A stretch of DNA of 64,000 bases, taken from the NCBI GenBank assembly GCA_017853275.1, contig JAFMJV010000001.1, forward strand, positions 90,286 to 154,285, given 5' to 3'. The translations under genes and the position numbers were made by a program. Below, piece after piece: positions 27,541-35,941 of the stretch. Under the pieces are notes generated by a model. The model saw only the letters and a list, made by a program, of their open reading frames with translations, made no database searches and was not told the DNA's origin. Each line of letters begins with the position of its first letter. Positions within the stretch are counted from its first letter, which is position 1. Origin of the DNA: Chloroflexota bacterium (GTDB taxonomy: Bacteria; Chloroflexota; Limnocylindria; Limnocylindrales; CSP1-4).

Positions 27541-28820
27541 GCCGCTCCCCGCGCCTCGCGGCTCTCCTGGCGCTCCTCCTCGTCCTGCCGGCCCCGGTCG
27601 TCCGCGGCCAGGAGGCGTCCCCCGCACCCGAGCCGATCCCCTGCGACCCCGCGACCGGCCTCCCCGCGGCCTCGCCGGACCCGCTCGCCTCGCCGGACCC
27701 GCTCGCCTCCGCCCTGCCGGTGGCCTCGGCGGATCCCTTCGCGTCGCCGGCTCCCTCGGTCCTCCCGTCTCCGGATCCGCTCGCCTCTCCGGACCCCCTG
27801 GCGTCACCGGCCGCCTCGGCCGACCCCCTGGCCTCTCCGGACCCGCTGGCGTCGCCGGCGGCCTCCCCGGACCCGCTCGCGTCGCCGGCACCCGCCGCGG
27901 ACCCCTGCCTTCCCGCCACCGGGCTGATCGACCTCGGGAAGGACGGGCGGCTCACCGTCCTCCTCCTCGGCTCGGACTACCGGAAGGGGCTGGCCGGAGA
28001 GCGGACGGACATCATGCTCGTGATGAGCCTGGACCCGGTGAGCGGGCGCGTCGTCTCCGGGAGCATCCCGCGCGACGCGATCGCCTTCCCCCTCGCCAGG
28101 GAGAACGGTGGCGGCACCACCGGGCAGCTCCGGGTGAGCGCGATGTACGAGATCTACCGGAACTCCGCCAAGCCCCAGGAGCGCGTGGACCGCAAGGCGA
28201 TCCGCAAGTTCACGGACGATGTGGCGAGCGCCTTCCGGATCGAGATCGACCACTGGGCCTTCATCCGCTTCAAGGGCTTCTCCGGGATGATGCGCCAGCT
28301 GAAGTTCGTGACCGTCCCCGTGGAGGAGACGGTGAGCGACCCCACCTACCGGAACAAGGGCGCGGTCTTCCCCGCCTCGGACGCCTACAAGCTGACCGGG
28401 AAGCGGGGCTGCGACGCCCCCAAGCCCTGTCGTGACGCGCTCGTCTACGTCCGCTCCCGGAAGGGCTCGGTCGGCAACGGCGCGAACAGCGACTTCGAGC
28501 GGGCACGCCGCCAGCAGCTCCTCGTCATGGCCGCCGCGGAGCGCGGCGTCAACGCCGGCTGGGCGCCGGACAAGCTCACCGACCTGCTCGCCGCAACCAA
28601 GGCGAAGCTGACCACGAGCCTCCCCCTGACGGTGGAGTCGGCGACGGAGCTCCTCGGGCTCGTCGCGGGCGCGAAGCTCGCCCCGCGCGACTCTGCGGTC
28701 TTCGGACCCTCCCAGTGGGCCTACACGGAGAAGGGCGACGCGATCTACACCTTCCGGCTCCGGATCCCCGAGATCCGGGACTGGTTCCGCGAGCGCTTCG
28801 AACGCGACCGGGCGGGCTGA
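27537..28820 (+). CDS. LytR-CpsA-Psr (LCP) family protein with proline-rich repeat
   Basis: A 427-residue protein starting at GTG 27537 over the fabG stop. After a signal peptide (about residues 1-24) comes an 85-residue low-complexity stretch built on the unit ASPDPL, then the LCP catalytic domain: LTVLLLGSDYRKGLAGERTD, SGSIPRDAIAFPL, and a DALVYVRSRK-like segment carrying an Arg pair. LCP enzymes transfer polyprenyl-linked glycans to the cell wall. Here the repeat probably holds the domain away from the membrane; instead of a retained N-terminal helix the signal looks cleavable. Confidence 0.82.
   Translation: MSRSPRLAALLALLLVLPAPVVRGQEASPAPEPIPCDPATGLPAASPDPLASPDPLASALPVASADPFASPAPSVLPSPDPLASPDPLASPAASADPLASPDPLASPAASPDPLASPAPAADPCLPATGLIDLGKDGRLTVLLLGSDYRKGLAGERTDIMLVMSLDPVSGRVVSGSIPRDAIAFPLARENGGGTTGQLRVSAMYEIYRNSAKPQERVDRKAIRKFTDDVASAFRIEIDHWAFIRFKGFSGMMRQLKFVTVPVEETVSDPTYRNKGAVFPASDAYKLTGKRGCDAPKPCRDALVYVRSRKGSVGNGANSDFERARRQQLLVMAAAERGVNAGWAPDKLTDLLAATKAKLTTSLPLTVESATELLGLVAGAKLAPRDSAVFGPSQWAYTEKGDAIYTFRLRIPEIRDWFRERFERDRAG
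27662..27900 (+). repeat. In-gene repeat encoding ASPDPL-like hexapeptides
   Basis: Degenerate tandem copies of an 18-base unit close to GCCTCGCCGGACCCGCTC, interrupted by variants giving DPFASP and PAASAD. They encode the Pro/Ser/Asp-rich linker of the LCP protein. The array stays in frame throughout. Confidence 0.75.
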
Positions 28821-28845
28821 CCCCCGTCCTTCCGGACGCCCCGCG

Positions 28846-30096
28846 GTGCACGGCGGGATCTCCTCCGGCGCCCACGCGCCGGCGGACCTCGGTACCGCCG
28901 ACCCGGCGGCAGCTCCGTCCCGCGCGGGCGGGGAGCTGCTCGTCCGTGTGCGCCGCGGGCTCGTCGTCCTTCTCGCCGTCTCCCTCGTCGCGGGCACCCT
29001 CATCGGCGGCACGGAGCCGCTGGAGATCGTGGCGCTCCTCCTCGCGGGCGGCCTCGGCGGGGTCGTCCTTCTCCACGGACGGGTGGAGCGGCGCGATGCC
29101 GCGGCCCGGGCCGAACGGGATGCGGGACGGGAGCGGATCCTCCAGGGACTCTCCCGGTCCCTCTCCCCGGATGCGATCGTCGAGGCGGTGGTCGCCGAGC
29201 TGGCCGCCACGACCCGTGCGGACCACGTCGTCCTCGCCCACCTCCGACGTCCGGACGAGGTCGTCGAGGTGACCCTCTCGAGCGCGCGCCCCGGCGTGGC
29301 CCCGTCACGGACCTGGCTCCGCCCGGAGGTCCCGGGGGTGGCCGAGCCGGCCGCTCCCGTCCCCGCCGACCCCGCGACCGCCCTCCGCGATGCCGCCGAG
29401 GAGATCGCGCGCCGCGTCCGCTCGGCCTACGGCCTCCGCCGGACGCTCGCCGAGCCGCTCCTCGCCGGGCGGCGCTTCGAGGGGGCGCTCCTCCTCTCGC
29501 GCCGCACCGACGAGCCCTGGACACCCGAGGAGGAGCGACTCCTCCGCTGGGCGGCCGTCGAGGTCGGGGATGCCTACGCGCGCGCCGCCCAGCTCGCCGC
29601 CGCCGAGCGCGGCGCGACGACCGACCCCCTCACCGGGCTGCCGAACCGGCGGGCGCTCGATGCCCTCCTCGCGGGCCTCCCCGCCCGGCGGCGGGCCGAG
29701 GATGGCCTGGCGATCGTGATGGTCGACCTCGACCGCTTCAAGGATCTGAACGACCGGCACGGGCACCCGGCGGGGGATGGGGTGCTGCGCGCCGTGGCCG
29801 GGGTCCTCGCCCGCGGGCTCCGGACCGGGGACCTCGCGGCGCGCTACGGAGGGGAGGAGTTCGCGATCGTCCTCCGCGGCGCATCCGTCCCGCGTGCCGT
29901 GGAGGTCGCGCAGCGGATCCGCTCCGCCGTGGCCGAGCTCCCGCCCGCCGCGCTCGGCGTGCCGGAGGGAGTGACGATCTCCGCCGGCGTGGCGATCGCG
30001 GCACCGGACGAGCCTGCCGGGGAGCTCCTCCGGCGCGCCGACCAGGCCCTCTACGCCGCGAAGCGCGGAGGACGTGACCGGGTGGAGATCGGCTGA
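28846..30096 (+). CDS. Diguanylate cyclase with GAF-like sensor
   Basis: A 416-residue protein from GTG 28846: two membrane helices (about 35-80), a GAF-like sensor region (about 95-250), then a GGDEF domain (about 255-415). The active site is YGGEEF, and an RxxD product-inhibition site (RTGD) lies five residues before it, so feedback by c-di-GMP is expected. DPLTGLPNRRALD and VDLDRFKDLNDRHGH are standard. It would make c-di-GMP from GTP in response to an unknown signal. Last gene of the long rightward series. Confidence 0.88.
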   Translation: MHGGISSGAHAPADLGTADPAAAPSRAGGELLVRVRRGLVVLLAVSLVAGTLIGGTEPLEIVALLLAGGLGGVVLLHGRVERRDAAARAERDAGRERILQGLSRSLSPDAIVEAVVAELAATTRADHVVLAHLRRPDEVVEVTLSSARPGVAPSRTWLRPEVPGVAEPAAPVPADPATALRDAAEEIARRVRSAYGLRRTLAEPLLAGRRFEGALLLSRRTDEPWTPEEERLLRWAAVEVGDAYARAAQLAAAERGATTDPLTGLPNRRALDALLAGLPARRRAEDGLAIVMVDLDRFKDLNDRHGHPAGDGVLRAVAGVLARGLRTGDLAARYGGEEFAIVLRGASVPRAVEVAQRIRSAVAELPPAALGVPEGVTISAGVAIAAPDEPAGELLRRADQALYAAKRGGRDRVEIG

Positions 30097-30111
30097 GCCG
30101 ACGCGGACCCC

Positions 30112-30141
30112 TTGAGGGCGCCCGCGGGGGAGTGCTACAAT
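30112..30141 (+). promoter_or_regulatory. Putative promoter TTGAGG-N18-TACAAT
   Basis: A -35-like TTGAGG (30112-30117) and a -10 TACAAT (30136-30141) are separated by 18 bases, giving an untranslated leader of about 70 bases before the TPR gene. One of only two places in the window where both boxes are plausible. Confidence 0.5.
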
Positions 30142-30218
30142 CGACCTTCGCCCACGAGACCGGCGGCTATCTCCGCGCGCCGGACGTACCGGATCCCGAT
30201 CCGGATCCTGAGGAGTCC

Positions 30219-31085
30219 ATGAGCTTCAATAGCCTCTCCGACGGCCCTGCGCCCGCGAACGCCCTGACCACCACCCGCCTCAAGCGCCAGCTCGTGGAGC
30301 AGGCGATCGACGCCGCCACGGCGGCCGAGTGGGCGGAGGCCGTGAAGGTCAACGAGCGCATCCTGGAGCTCGGGCCGGACAGCGAGGCGGAGAACCGCCT
30401 CGCCAAGGCGTGCTGGGAGCTCGGTGAGCTCGCCTCCGCCCGTGAGCACTACCAGGCGGCGCTCGCCCTCGACCCCACGAACCGGATCGCGGAGCGGAAC
30501 ATCGCCCGCCTGCGCGTCCTCCTCGCCGAGGCGGGGAAGCGGACCGCTGCCGCGGGACCGGGCGCCAAGGCGCCGGTCTCGATCTTCGTGGAGGAGACCG
30601 GCAAGACCGGCTTCGCGCACCTCGTCGACCTCGCCACGCCCCGCGACCTCGCCCAGGTGAACCCCGGCGACTCCGTGGAGCTCGTCCCGGACGGTCGCCG
30701 CCTCAAGGCGATCGCGAACGGCGTCGAGATCGGCTTCGTCGAGCCGCGCGTCGCGGCCCGCCTCGTGAAGCTCATCGCCGAGGGGAACAAGTACGCGGCC
30801 GGCGTGACCAGCCTTGGCGACAAGGACGTCCGGATCATCATCCGCGAGACCTACCAGGACCCCCGGAACTACGGGAAGGTCTCGTTCCCCACCGCCGCCC
30901 GCGTCTCCGACCTCCGCCCCTACACCAAGGGGACCCTCGTCCGCGAGGAGATGGAGCTCGAGGAGGAGCTGGAGCTGGACGAGGAGGACGAGGAGATCGA
31001 GGACATCGCGTCCGTCCTCCCGTCCGAGACCACGGACGAAGAGGCGTTCGTCGCCGAGGAAGAGGACGACCTCGACGAGGCCTGA
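30219..31085 (+). CDS. TPR protein with HIRAN-like middle and acidic tail
   Basis: A 288-residue protein; ATG 30219 follows TGAGGAG. Residues about 18-110 form two or three TPR-like helical hairpins (AAEWAEAVKVNERILELGPD, ASAREHYQAALALDPTN). Residues about 125-215 (FVEPRVAARLVKLIAEGNKY, VRIIIRETY) resemble a HIRAN-type small beta domain, a tentative match. The last 50 residues are almost all Glu/Asp, a tail seen in DNA-mimic or chaperone-like proteins. It is 60 bases upstream of the 962-residue methyltransferase-like gene and probably forms a pair with it. Function unknown. Confidence 0.68.
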   Translation: MSFNSLSDGPAPANALTTTRLKRQLVEQAIDAATAAEWAEAVKVNERILELGPDSEAENRLAKACWELGELASAREHYQAALALDPTNRIAERNIARLRVLLAEAGKRTAAAGPGAKAPVSIFVEETGKTGFAHLVDLATPRDLAQVNPGDSVELVPDGRRLKAIANGVEIGFVEPRVAARLVKLIAEGNKYAAGVTSLGDKDVRIIIRETYQDPRNYGKVSFPTAARVSDLRPYTKGTLVREEMELEEELELDEEDEEIEDIASVLPSETTDEEAFVAEEEDDLDEA

Positions 31086-31145
31086 CCTCACCGGCCCTGA
31101 GCCGGAGAGGATCGGGCGCCGGACGGGTCGCCCGGAGGGAGTCCG

Positions 31146-34034
31146 ATGGCCGTCCCCCTCTCATCCCTGATCCGTCCCCGGAAGGGGCCGTCGCTCGCCG
31201 TCCTGGAACGGCTCGCCCCGCCGCCCGCCGCCGACCTCGTGGCGGCCGAGATCGAGGCGCACACCGGCCCCGGTGATCTGATCCTCGAGCTCCATGGCCG
31301 GGGTGGCTGGGTCGCCCGGAGCGCCGTGGACCGGCTCCGGCGCGCCTACACGCTGGAATCGACCGCGCTCACGGGGCTCCTCGCGGAGCTCGTCCTGCGG
31401 CCACCCGACCTGCGTCACCTCGACGCCACGATGGCGGCCCTCTCGAGCGCCTCGCGGGGTGCGGTCGGCCTCCGCGATTCGATCGAGCAGGGCTTCATCA
31501 CCTCCTGCCCCGACTGCGGGAACCCGGCCCGGGTGGAGGAGTACATCTGGGACGCGGATGACGAGCTTCCCGTCCGGCGGCTGATCCGCTGTGCGCACTG
31601 CCGGGTGCCACGCTCCGAGGCGCGCCCCGTCCCCCTCGCCGCGGAGGATCGAGCCCGGGCGCGCGCCTTCGCCGAGAGCTCCACCGCGCGCGACCAGCTC
31701 CTCGGCCGCTTCCCGGTCCCGGGCCCGGACCACCCCCTCCCGGGGGAGCTCCTCGACCTCTACCCGCCGCGCGCCCTGGATGCCATCGCCGCGCTCATCG
31801 AGCGCATCGAGGGTGACCTCCGCGCGCCCTCGATCCAGGCTGCCCTCCGCCTCGCGCTCGTCCACCTCGTCCTTCCTGCCGGCCGGCTCAACGCCTATCC
31901 GGGGCGGGTCGGCACGCTCAAGGTCTCCGGCGGCCAGCTGCGGAGCACGGGGAGCCGGCAGTACCGGGAGCGCGACCCCTGGGCGCTCTTCGAGGAAGGC
32001 TTCCGTGCCGTCCGCGCCTTCGTCCAGCGGATCGAGAGCACCTCCGGGGGCCCGCACCACGCACGCTATGGCCGGGACCTCGCCTCCCTGCTCGACGGGA
32101 GCGCGAACGTCGTGCTCGGGCACGGGAACGTGACCGACCCGCGCGTCGCGCCGCGCCTCCCTGCGGGCGCCACGGGTCGCGCGGAGAGCCGGCTCCGTCT
32201 CGTCCTCACCCAGCCACCGCTCCAGTGGAGCTCCGAGACGCTCGGCTTCGCCTACCTGGCCACGGCGCTCGCGCTCGGCTATGACGCGGCGGCGACCCTC
32301 CCCCTCGAGGCGCTCTTCGGGACGATGCCGCGGAGCGAGCACGCCTGGGATGCGGTCGCGCTGCGCCGCTCCCTCGGTGCCGTGCGCGACATCCTCGCCC
32401 CGGACGGGCGGGTCGTCCTCCTGCTCGATCCGACCGGCCCCGCGGGCCTCCTCGCCGGGGTCCTGGGCGGAGTCGGCGCGGGCTTCCGGCTCAGCGACGC
32501 GCTCCTCGCGGAGGCGGGTGAGGACCGGATCACGGGGACGATCGAGCTCCGCCCACCGGATGCGCCCGCGGACGAGACGCGCCCCTATCCGGACCTCCCC
32601 GCGGACGATCCGGACGCGCCCCTCACGACCCGGACCTTCCAGCGTGCCGTGACCGAGGCGGCGGTCGGCGCGCTCCAGGCCCGTGGCGAGCCGGCGCGCG
32701 AGGAGCGGCTCCTCGGCGAGATCCTCGTGGGGCTCGACCGGAGCGGGCATCTCCCCCGGCTCCTCGGCATGGACGAGGAGGACGGGACGCGGACGGTCCC
32801 GGCCGTGGAGCCTCCGCTCGCGGTCGCCGATCCGGTGGGCGCGGCGGCGTCCTCCCCGCAGGAGGGCAGCGCGGCGCCCCGATCCTGGCGTGACCCGGGA
32901 CGGAGCATCCGCGGGAGCATCCCCGCCGTGGCTCCCGCACCTGCATCCGCCGGCCGCACCGGAGCGCGCACGGACGGCGATGCCGGGGACGAGCCGTTCG
33001 CGGGCGTCCTCCCGCCGCCCCGCGCCCGGGAGCTGGCGGGCGCCGGCCGTCCGGAGGGGGCCGCGCCGGCGGTCGACACGGCGGCGGTCACGGGGCGTCA
33101 TCCGACCGCCCGCCGCGAGGAGGGATGGGGTCCGCTCGCCCGCGGCGCCGATCCCGTCCGCGTCGTCCAGAAGCTGATCATGGACGAGCTGCGCCGCCCG
33201 GACCATCCGCGCCTCGTGGAGCTGGAGCCGGGGCGCTGGTGGCTCCGGGACGATGCCGAGATCGCGGCTGCCCGCCCACCCCTCTCGGACCGGCTCGAGT
33301 GGGCGGTCTTCAGCCTCCTCTCCACGACGGACGGGATCACCGAGGCCGCCTTCTACGATCGTGTCGCGGGGATGTTCCGTGGCTACGACGCGCCGGACGA
33401 GGAGATCGTCCGCGCCTGCCTCGAGAGCCACGCGATCCAGGATGCGGGACCGGACGGGCTCCTGCGGGCGCTCGATCTGCTGCGCGCCCGCCACGAGGAG
33501 CATGGCGTCCTCGTGGGCCGGATCGCGGAGCTCGGGATGCGCCTCGGGATGGGGGTCTGGATCGCCCGCCGCGAGCAGCGCCGCCAGTTCCGCGGGCGGC
33601 CGCTCGGCGAGCTCCTCTCCGAGACCGAGCGGCGCGCCTATCTCCCGCTCATCCATCCCGGACCCCCGGACGTCCTCGATGCGATCGACTGCATCTGGTA
33701 CGTCCGCGGCCACGCCACCTACCTCTTCGAGGTGGAGTGGACCGCGATGCTCGATGAGCCGATCGTGCGCCGCGGTGCCCGGATCCCCACCACGCCGTCC
33801 CTCGTCCGCTTCCTCGTCATCCCGCCGGAACGGACCGAGCTCGTGCGACTCAAGCTGGAGCGGTCTCCCGTCCTCCGGCGGCGGATGGCGGAGGACAACT
33901 GGCACATCCTGAAGTCGGACCACCTTGGCCGGCTCTTCGACCTCCCCGACCCGCACCTTGCGGACCTCGAGCCGCTCCTCGGCCTGGACCCGGAGATCGA
34001 GCGCACCCAGGGCCAGCTCGCGCTCTTCGGCTGA
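31146..34034 (+). CDS. Giant degenerate DNA-methyltransferase-like / nuclease-like protein
   Basis: A 962-residue protein; a GGAGGGAG precedes the ATG. In order: a Rossmann-like segment PGDLILELHGRGGW (42-55) like the SAM motif of N-type DNA methylases; a zinc ribbon C121-x2-C124 ... C149-x2-C152; a second half-domain where the expected catalytic (D/N)PPY reads LTQPPLQ (354-360), followed by an APDGRVVLLLDP strand; a long Pro/Ala linker (about 560-660); a winged-helix-like region (about 670-780); and a C-terminal segment with D848-x13-E862-V-E864 resembling PD-(D/E)xK nuclease cores. This matches the plan of DUF1156/COG1743-like adenine methylases but with methylation motifs eroded. Function not known. 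Confidence 0.62.
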   Translation: MAVPLSSLIRPRKGPSLAVLERLAPPPAADLVAAEIEAHTGPGDLILELHGRGGWVARSAVDRLRRAYTLESTALTGLLAELVLRPPDLRHLDATMAALSSASRGAVGLRDSIEQGFITSCPDCGNPARVEEYIWDADDELPVRRLIRCAHCRVPRSEARPVPLAAEDRARARAFAESSTARDQLLGRFPVPGPDHPLPGELLDLYPPRALDAIAALIERIEGDLRAPSIQAALRLALVHLVLPAGRLNAYPGRVGTLKVSGGQLRSTGSRQYRERDPWALFEEGFRAVRAFVQRIESTSGGPHHARYGRDLASLLDGSANVVLGHGNVTDPRVAPRLPAGATGRAESRLRLVLTQPPLQWSSETLGFAYLATALALGYDAAATLPLEALFGTMPRSEHAWDAVALRRSLGAVRDILAPDGRVVLLLDPTGPAGLLAGVLGGVGAGFRLSDALLAEAGEDRITGTIELRPPDAPADETRPYPDLPADDPDAPLTTRTFQRAVTEAAVGALQARGEPAREERLLGEILVGLDRSGHLPRLLGMDEEDGTRTVPAVEPPLAVADPVGAAASSPQEGSAAPRSWRDPGRSIRGSIPAVAPAPASAGRTGARTDGDAGDEPFAGVLPPPRARELAGAGRPEGAAPAVDTAAVTGRHPTARREEGWGPLARGADPVRVVQKLIMDELRRPDHPRLVELEPGRWWLRDDAEIAAARPPLSDRLEWAVFSLLSTTDGITEAAFYDRVAGMFRGYDAPDEEIVRACLESHAIQDAGPDGLLRALDLLRARHEEHGVLVGRIAELGMRLGMGVWIARREQRRQFRGRPLGELLSETERRAYLPLIHPGPPDVLDAIDCIWYVRGHATYLFEVEWTAMLDEPIVRRGARIPTTPSLVRFLVIPPERTELVRLKLERSPVLRRRMAEDNWHILKSDHLGRLFDLPDPHLADLEPLLGLDPEIERTQGQLALFG

Positions 34035-34061
34035 CGCCCCGGGTCCACGGGCCCGGTGATC

Positions 34062-34067
34062 TATCCT
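34062..34067 (+). promoter_or_regulatory. Putative -10 box before the DUF885 gene
   Basis: TATCCT about 60 bases before the ATG at 34128; allows a short leader. Confidence 0.35.
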
Positions 34068-34127
34068 CCCTCGAGGGGCGCGCGCCCCGAAGCCCCCGGG
34101 CGGCCCGCCCGGCGTGGGAGACCGGCC

Positions 34128-35795
34128 ATGTCCCTCTCGCCCGTCGATGCGCTCGCCGACCGTCTCTGGACCGGGATCCTCGAGCTGAGCCCGCTGTGGG
34201 CCACGCTCCTCGGGGACGAATCGAGCGCGGACCGCTGGGATGACCCGGGTCCGGCCGGCCGGGAGCGCGAGGCGGCGCTCGTCGCCCGGACGCTGCGGGA
34301 GGCGGACGCGATCGATCCCTCCGGCCTGCCGACCGAGGAGCGCGTGACGCTCGACCTCATCCGGATCGTCTGCCGGATGCGCGCGGGCGCCCAGGAGGTC
34401 CGGCTCTGGCACTTCGACGGGGTCGACCAGATGGGTGGCGTGCAGTCGCTCCCGAGCGAGCTCGCCCGGTTCCAGCGGGTCGACGGCCCCGAGCGGATCG
34501 AGCGACTCCTCGCGCGGCTGGCTGCCTACCCGGCGGTCGTGGATGCGACGATCGCGAACCTCGAGGAGGGGGTGCGCGCAGGGCGGACCGCCGCCCCGGT
34601 CGTGATGGACCGGACGATCGCCCAGGTCGGGCGGATGCTCGCCGGCCCGGTGGAGGAGGAGGCCCTCCTCGTGGCCCATCCCGAGCTCCCGGACGCGGAC
34701 CGCGAGCGGATCCGGGCTGCGCTCGTGGCGCACGTCCGGCCCGCGCTCGCCCGGTATCACGCCGCGCTCGAGGCCGCCCGCCCGGCCGCCCGGGCAGGGG
34801 AGGGGGTCGCGTGGCTCCCGGACGGGGAAGCCGTCTACCGTCATGCGATCTTCGCCTGGACCTCGCTGCCGGAGGACCCTCGCGCGCTCCACGGCTACGG
34901 CCTGGAGCAGATCGCCGCGATCCGCGCCGAGATGGACGCGATCGCCCGCCGGATGGGCCACCCGGATGTCGCGGCCCTCCGGGCTGCGCTCGACGCCGAC
35001 CCCACGAACCACGCCACCGACCCGGCGGAGCTCGTGCGTCTCGCCGAGGGCCAGGTCGCGCGCACCGTGGCGGTCGCCCCGCGCTGGTTCGGACGCCTCC
35101 CGGTGGCCGGGGTGGAGGTCCGCGCCGTGGAGCCCCACCAGGAGCAGGACGCGCCGCCGGCCTTCTACTTCCCGCCCGCGGCGGACGGCTCGCGGCCCGG
35201 CTTCTACTACCTCAACACGTACGACCCGGCCTCCCGCCCGATCCACCGGATCGCCTCCACCACCTTCCACGAGGCGGTCCCGGGGCATCACTTCCAGATC
35301 GCCCTCGAGGCCGAGCACGAGGGCCTTCCTGCCTTCCGCCGCTACGGGGCACGGATCGCCGGGAGCGCCTTCGCGGAGGGCTGGGGCCTCTACAGCGAGC
35401 GCCTTGCGGACGAGATGGGCCTCTATGCGGACGACCGGGAGCGGCTCGGGATGCTCGAAGCCCAGGCGTGGCGTGCGGCGCGGCTCGTCGTGGATACGGG
35501 GATCCATGCCTTCCGCTGGGACCGCGAGCGGAGCATCGCGCTCCTGCGGGATGCAGCCGGCCTCTCGCAGCTGGAGGCGGAGACGGAGACGGACCGCTAC
35601 ATCACGTGGCCGGGGCAGGCCCTCTCGTACATGACCGGCCAGCGCGAGATCGAGGCGCTCCGCCGGACGATCGCGGCGCGGGATGGGGAGCGCTTCGACC
35701 TGCGCGCCTTCCACGACGCGGTCCTCGGCCACGGATCGCTCCCGCTCGCGACGTTGCGCGCCGAGCTGCCCGGCTGGGTGACGCCCCGCAGCTGA
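34128..35795 (+). CDS. DUF885-family metallohydrolase
   Basis: A 555-residue protein. The ATG at 34128 is chosen because GGGAGA lies 6 bases upstream and homologous sequence begins with LADRLW soon after. The zinc motif FHEAVPGHH (about residue 380) and the downstream Glu in FAEGWGLYSERLADEMG are the DUF885 hallmark, a thermolysin-like HExxxGHH variant; QAWRAARLVVDTGIHAFRW and TWPGQALSYMTGQ follow. No signal peptide is evident, so it is probably a cytoplasmic peptidase-like enzyme. The substrate is unproven for the family. Confidence 0.85.
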   Translation: MSLSPVDALADRLWTGILELSPLWATLLGDESSADRWDDPGPAGREREAALVARTLREADAIDPSGLPTEERVTLDLIRIVCRMRAGAQEVRLWHFDGVDQMGGVQSLPSELARFQRVDGPERIERLLARLAAYPAVVDATIANLEEGVRAGRTAAPVVMDRTIAQVGRMLAGPVEEEALLVAHPELPDADRERIRAALVAHVRPALARYHAALEAARPAARAGEGVAWLPDGEAVYRHAIFAWTSLPEDPRALHGYGLEQIAAIRAEMDAIARRMGHPDVAALRAALDADPTNHATDPAELVRLAEGQVARTVAVAPRWFGRLPVAGVEVRAVEPHQEQDAPPAFYFPPAADGSRPGFYYLNTYDPASRPIHRIASTTFHEAVPGHHFQIALEAEHEGLPAFRRYGARIAGSAFAEGWGLYSERLADEMGLYADDRERLGMLEAQAWRAARLVVDTGIHAFRWDRERSIALLRDAAGLSQLEAETETDRYITWPGQALSYMTGQREIEALRRTIAARDGERFDLRAFHDAVLGHGSLPLATLRAELPGWVTPRS

Positions 35796-35839
35796 CCCCC
35801 CGGCCGGACCTCCGCCGGGCCTCGTGTCGCCCGCCGGGG

Positions 35840-35869
35840 TTGCGGTCCTCCCTGCGGTTCGCCTATGAT
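35840..35869 (+). promoter_or_regulatory. Putative promoter TTGCGG-N18-TATGAT
   Basis: TTGCGG (35840-35845) and TATGAT (35864-35869) are spaced 18 bases apart, upstream of the aminotransferase gene. The leader of about 66 bases contains the inverted repeat GGTGCG/CGCACC (about 35882-35908). Confidence 0.5.
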
Positions 35870-35941
35870 GTGGGCGTCAGGGGTGCGAAAAACGCAGCCG
35901 TACGCACCTCGAGGCGCGGAATCCGCAGCAGAGGCGCCATC

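Noticed and set aside
27662-27900. CRISPR-like array
   Set aside because: The repeats are short, degenerate, contiguous and in frame within the LCP gene; there are no spacers and no cas genes.
31161-35732. A 1523-codon open frame on the minus strand
   Set aside because: It lies opposite two genes with clear family motifs (methylase-like and DUF885) and encodes Arg/Glu/Asp-rich low-complexity sequence, as expected for an antisense frame in very GC-rich DNA.
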